Assembly: GCA_022605955.1 (NCBI GenBank) | Contig: JAKCOZ010000041.1 | Location: 466,001-530,000, forward strand | Length of the DNA: 64,000 nt | Direction: 5' to 3' | Source: Rallus limicola | Taxonomy: Eukaryota > Chordata > Aves > Gruiformes > Rallidae | Shown: positions 61,672-64,000 of the stretch, piece after piece | How positions within the stretch are numbered: position 1 is the stretch's first letter | Layout: each line of letters begins with the position of its first letter | Made by a program: the position numbers and the translations under genes | The notes under the pieces: model-generated | What the model was told of the DNA's origin: nothing | Database searches by the model: none | Seen by the model: only the letters and a program-made list of their open reading frames with translations

Positions 61672-63415
61672 TGTCATGGTTTCACCAAGCACCATGCAGA
61701 CGCTCTCTCTAAGAGGGCAGTGAGGAGATTGGGGTGGAGGAGGGGGGGGGGGGGGTGAGGGAAGGGAGGGAGAAGAAAGCAAAAAAACCCCAAAACCCCC
61801 CCTAAACCTCACAGGTTGGGATAAGGACAGTTTACTGGGATAGCAAAGAGAGAGAAAAATAACACTAACAGGACTTTATGGCAAAATATATGAAACTAGT
61901 GACACACAATGCAGTTTCTCACTGCACTGTACAACTCAAGCCATACAGCTCAGAGTTGTTCACAAAGCTGGACCTTCTGCAAAACCACATGTCCATGTAA
62001 TTGGTATGAAATAGCCTCTTTAGCCAGTTTGGGTCACCTGTCCTGGCTGTGTCCCCTCCCAGCTTCCTGGATGCCCCTTACCTTCTCATTAGCAGGCCAA
62101 TATGAACAACTGAAAATTCCTTGGTCTGGTGGTTGAGCCCTGGCTAAAGGCCAGACGTCCACCAATATCAGTCTATTACTCCCCTTCTTAGTTGGACAGG
62201 GGAAAACAATATATTAAGCAGCTCAAGAGACAAACTCGTTACTGACGCGGGCAAACCAGACTCAACACAGAGTGCAGAAGAGAAAAGTTATCTAATTCAT
62301 TACACTGCGCTTAAGAGAAAACAGTGAAAAACCAGAGTCAGGAGTGCAACCAGCAATCTTAAAACAAATGCAACCAGACAAACACTTCCCCCCCACACAC
62401 TCCCTCCTTAGCAGGCTTTAGTAAGAAGTTTGCTCCCTTCTTCCCTCCCGGTCGCAGCCCAGGAGGGGCAGGGACTGGGGAAAATGGGGGTCTCGGTAAC
62501 ACCTTCCCCCCACCCCTCCATTCTAAAGCAGACTGCCCTTTAGCCAGGAGTTTGCTCCCTTCTCCCCCTCTCCTGCTCACAGCACAGGACAGGGGGCAGG
62601 GACTAGGAGATGGGGGCTTCGGTCGGTGCCTTGCAAGATGGCTTCCTTCTCGGCCAGGATGGAGGCATCCATTCCACACACCCTCCCCCTGCTGCACCCC
62701 AGGATCTCACCCATAAGAGCCAGTCCTCCACGAACCTTCTCCAAGGCAAATCTCTTCCCACCGGGCTTCATCTCTGCTCTGGCAGGCAGCAACAAATCCC
62801 AGTGTCTCTCAGTCCCAGTCCTCCACGGGGCTATAGACCTCCCTCAGCAAACCTGTTTCACTCATCTCTGTAGGTCGCTTGTGCTGGCAGGGCTCATCCC
62901 AACGTCAGTCACGGCATCTTCTCTGTGTCTCCACCGGCTCCATCCAGCGTGGAGCCTCTCCACCGGGCAGGTCGGGTCTCTGCCACAGTCCTCTCCACCT
63001 GCTACTCCACGGGCTGCAGGGGCATCTCTCTCCTGGGCCCGTGGGGCACCTCCTCCCACTGCCCTTCCCGGCCTCTTGTGTCTGCCACCTGCTTACATTT
63101 ATTATGCAAATACATCACAGTGCCCTTAACGGGCCAGCACTGCGGTCTTGCTGGCACTCTGTTCTCTGGTGGCAAAATGCAGCTACTTTGAGTCTTTTTC
63201 TCCTGTGTGTGATTCTCAGAGGCGCTATCAGAACGCAGGCTGGCAGAGGATTCCAGCACCCATCTTCTGCAGCCCCTGGCCCTCTCTCTCTCTCTCTCAG
63301 CACCCAACTATGCACAACTGTGACACTTGGCTGCTTGGCAAAAACTGAAAACATCGGGGTTTTATCAGTACTGCTCTCATCCTAACTTAACTCTATCCTA
63401 GCCAAAAGCAGGACA
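61672..63415 (-). repeat. Composite LTR region, minus strand, with nested LTR-like insert
   Basis: The outer ends (TGTCATGGTTTCACCAAGCA on the left, CTATCCTAGCCAAAAGCAGG ending GACA on the right) are those of an ERVL-type LTR on the minus strand. From about 62118 to 63330 a different, plus-oriented LTR-like sequence starts GGTGGTTGAGCCCTGGC and resembles the start of long avian class II LTRs. Simple runs lie at 61740-61756 (poly-G) and 63281-63299 (CT). Frames of about 170 codons here have no domains. Confidence 0.5.
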
Positions 63416-64000
63416 GTACATCAACTGCATAAAGGAGTTCTTGGTTGTCACAGGCAAGATGAGTAGTTCCCATTATCTGAACGGGTAGGAGGAACGAAGC
63501 AGAAATTTCTAGAATCATATGCATTCTAATATACAACATAAAAATGTCCTGTGCTAGCAATAACCCTGAGGACAAGCCTTTATGCTAAAAGCAAGGCTGT
63601 TATAGATGAAACTTCATATCCTTCCTGCAAGAGAAGAGAACAGATAAATAAAGCTCTTGTACATCAGGAGTTGCAGAGCAACTTTGTGAACCTTACAACC
63701 AAGGCTTACCACTCTGTATAAAGGCAGTCTGTCATTCCCCAAAATGAACAGAAACAAGGCCAAACGCAAGATAAAGGTAGGAGCAGGAGGAAAAAGTGCC
63801 TTAGACTGCTAACAAGGGCACTTCAGAAAACTGCCAAAAGGGATGCTTGACAGACAGTAGTGTCGTATGTACAGAGATCCAGGATACTCTCCTCTCAAGT
63901 ACTTCTTTCCTTGGATGCTCAATTGGCCGAGGAAATTGAGGTGATGGTGTGTGTTGTTATTTCTTGTTCCTTCAGCCTGACTGCCATAGATATTCTGTCA
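63416..64000. other. No recognised feature
   Basis: Mixed-composition DNA up to the window edge with no long frame, RNA gene or repeat I can support. Confidence 0.5.

Noticed and set aside
62577..63385. Frames of up to 168 codons in the last 1.5 kb as genes
   Set aside because: They lie within composite LTR sequence with simple repeats and have no recognisable domains or conserved starts.

Overview
The window is bird genomic DNA. Three kinds of evidence point that way: intronless olfactory receptor genes of the bird-expanded OR14-like (gamma-c) type, CR1 LINEs ending in the avian (ATTCTGTG)n tail, and gamma-like endogenous retroviruses (ERVs) with tRNA-His primer binding sites. No housekeeping gene is visible. 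The order or species cannot be fixed by eye. The density of ERVs and tandem repeats suits a repeat-rich compartment such as a W chromosome, a subtelomere or a receptor cluster, but that is inference.

Layout. 1-2278 is a pyrimidine-rich minisatellite with a period of about 21 bp. 2279-7464 is an internally deleted gamma-like provirus (ERV-A). 7465-10545 is the same minisatellite on the opposite strand. 10546-12115 holds retroviral scraps (nucleocapsid-like, env, LTR), a CR1 3' end and an LTR fragment. 12405-13030 is a ~188-bp tandem repeat. OR1 lies at 14516-15442 (minus) and a deleted receptor pseudogene at 17959 (plus). 18170-23676 is a second pyrimidine-rich array, whose segment from about 18790 to 20975 is collinear with 1-2278. 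23677-26455 carries two solo-type LTRs of one family and a CR1 piece. OR2 is at 27506-28432 (minus), with another receptor pseudogene at 29234.

The second half opens with ERV-B (29550-42711), a 13.2-kb provirus flanked by a 4-bp target duplication (GTGG). Its pol gene contains about 3.4 kb from a different retrovirus. Its env gene is split by a 5.1-kb, almost full-length CR1 with an open ORF1 and an ORF2 broken by one TGA. Then come a purine-rich array (43005-46110), CR1, LTR and env fragments, a further array piece (48320-48945), a duplicate of the 9.9-15.5 kb region that carries OR3 (52547-53473, minus), an ERV LTR and env on the minus strand (53828-54790), CR1 copies, a decayed ERVL-type pol (57265-59460), a relic of receptor 3' flank and ERVL-type LTRs to the end.

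How it fits together. The working genes are three single-exon olfactory receptors on the minus strand, each with a conserved splice acceptor 23 nt before its ATG. They sit in duplicons made of minisatellite, ~188-bp satellite, receptor 3' flank, receptor and receptor 5' flank. The remainder is retroelement material in layers. The least ordinary items are a possible three-exon antisense gene for a small membrane protein downstream of a retroviral env (33578-34099), a cysteine-rich reading frame between pol and env in ERV-A with a decayed counterpart in ERV-B, a 57-61-bp repeat array in the ERV-A leader, tandem promoter-like units at the CR1 5' end, and a cysteine-rich tail on the ERV-B Env.
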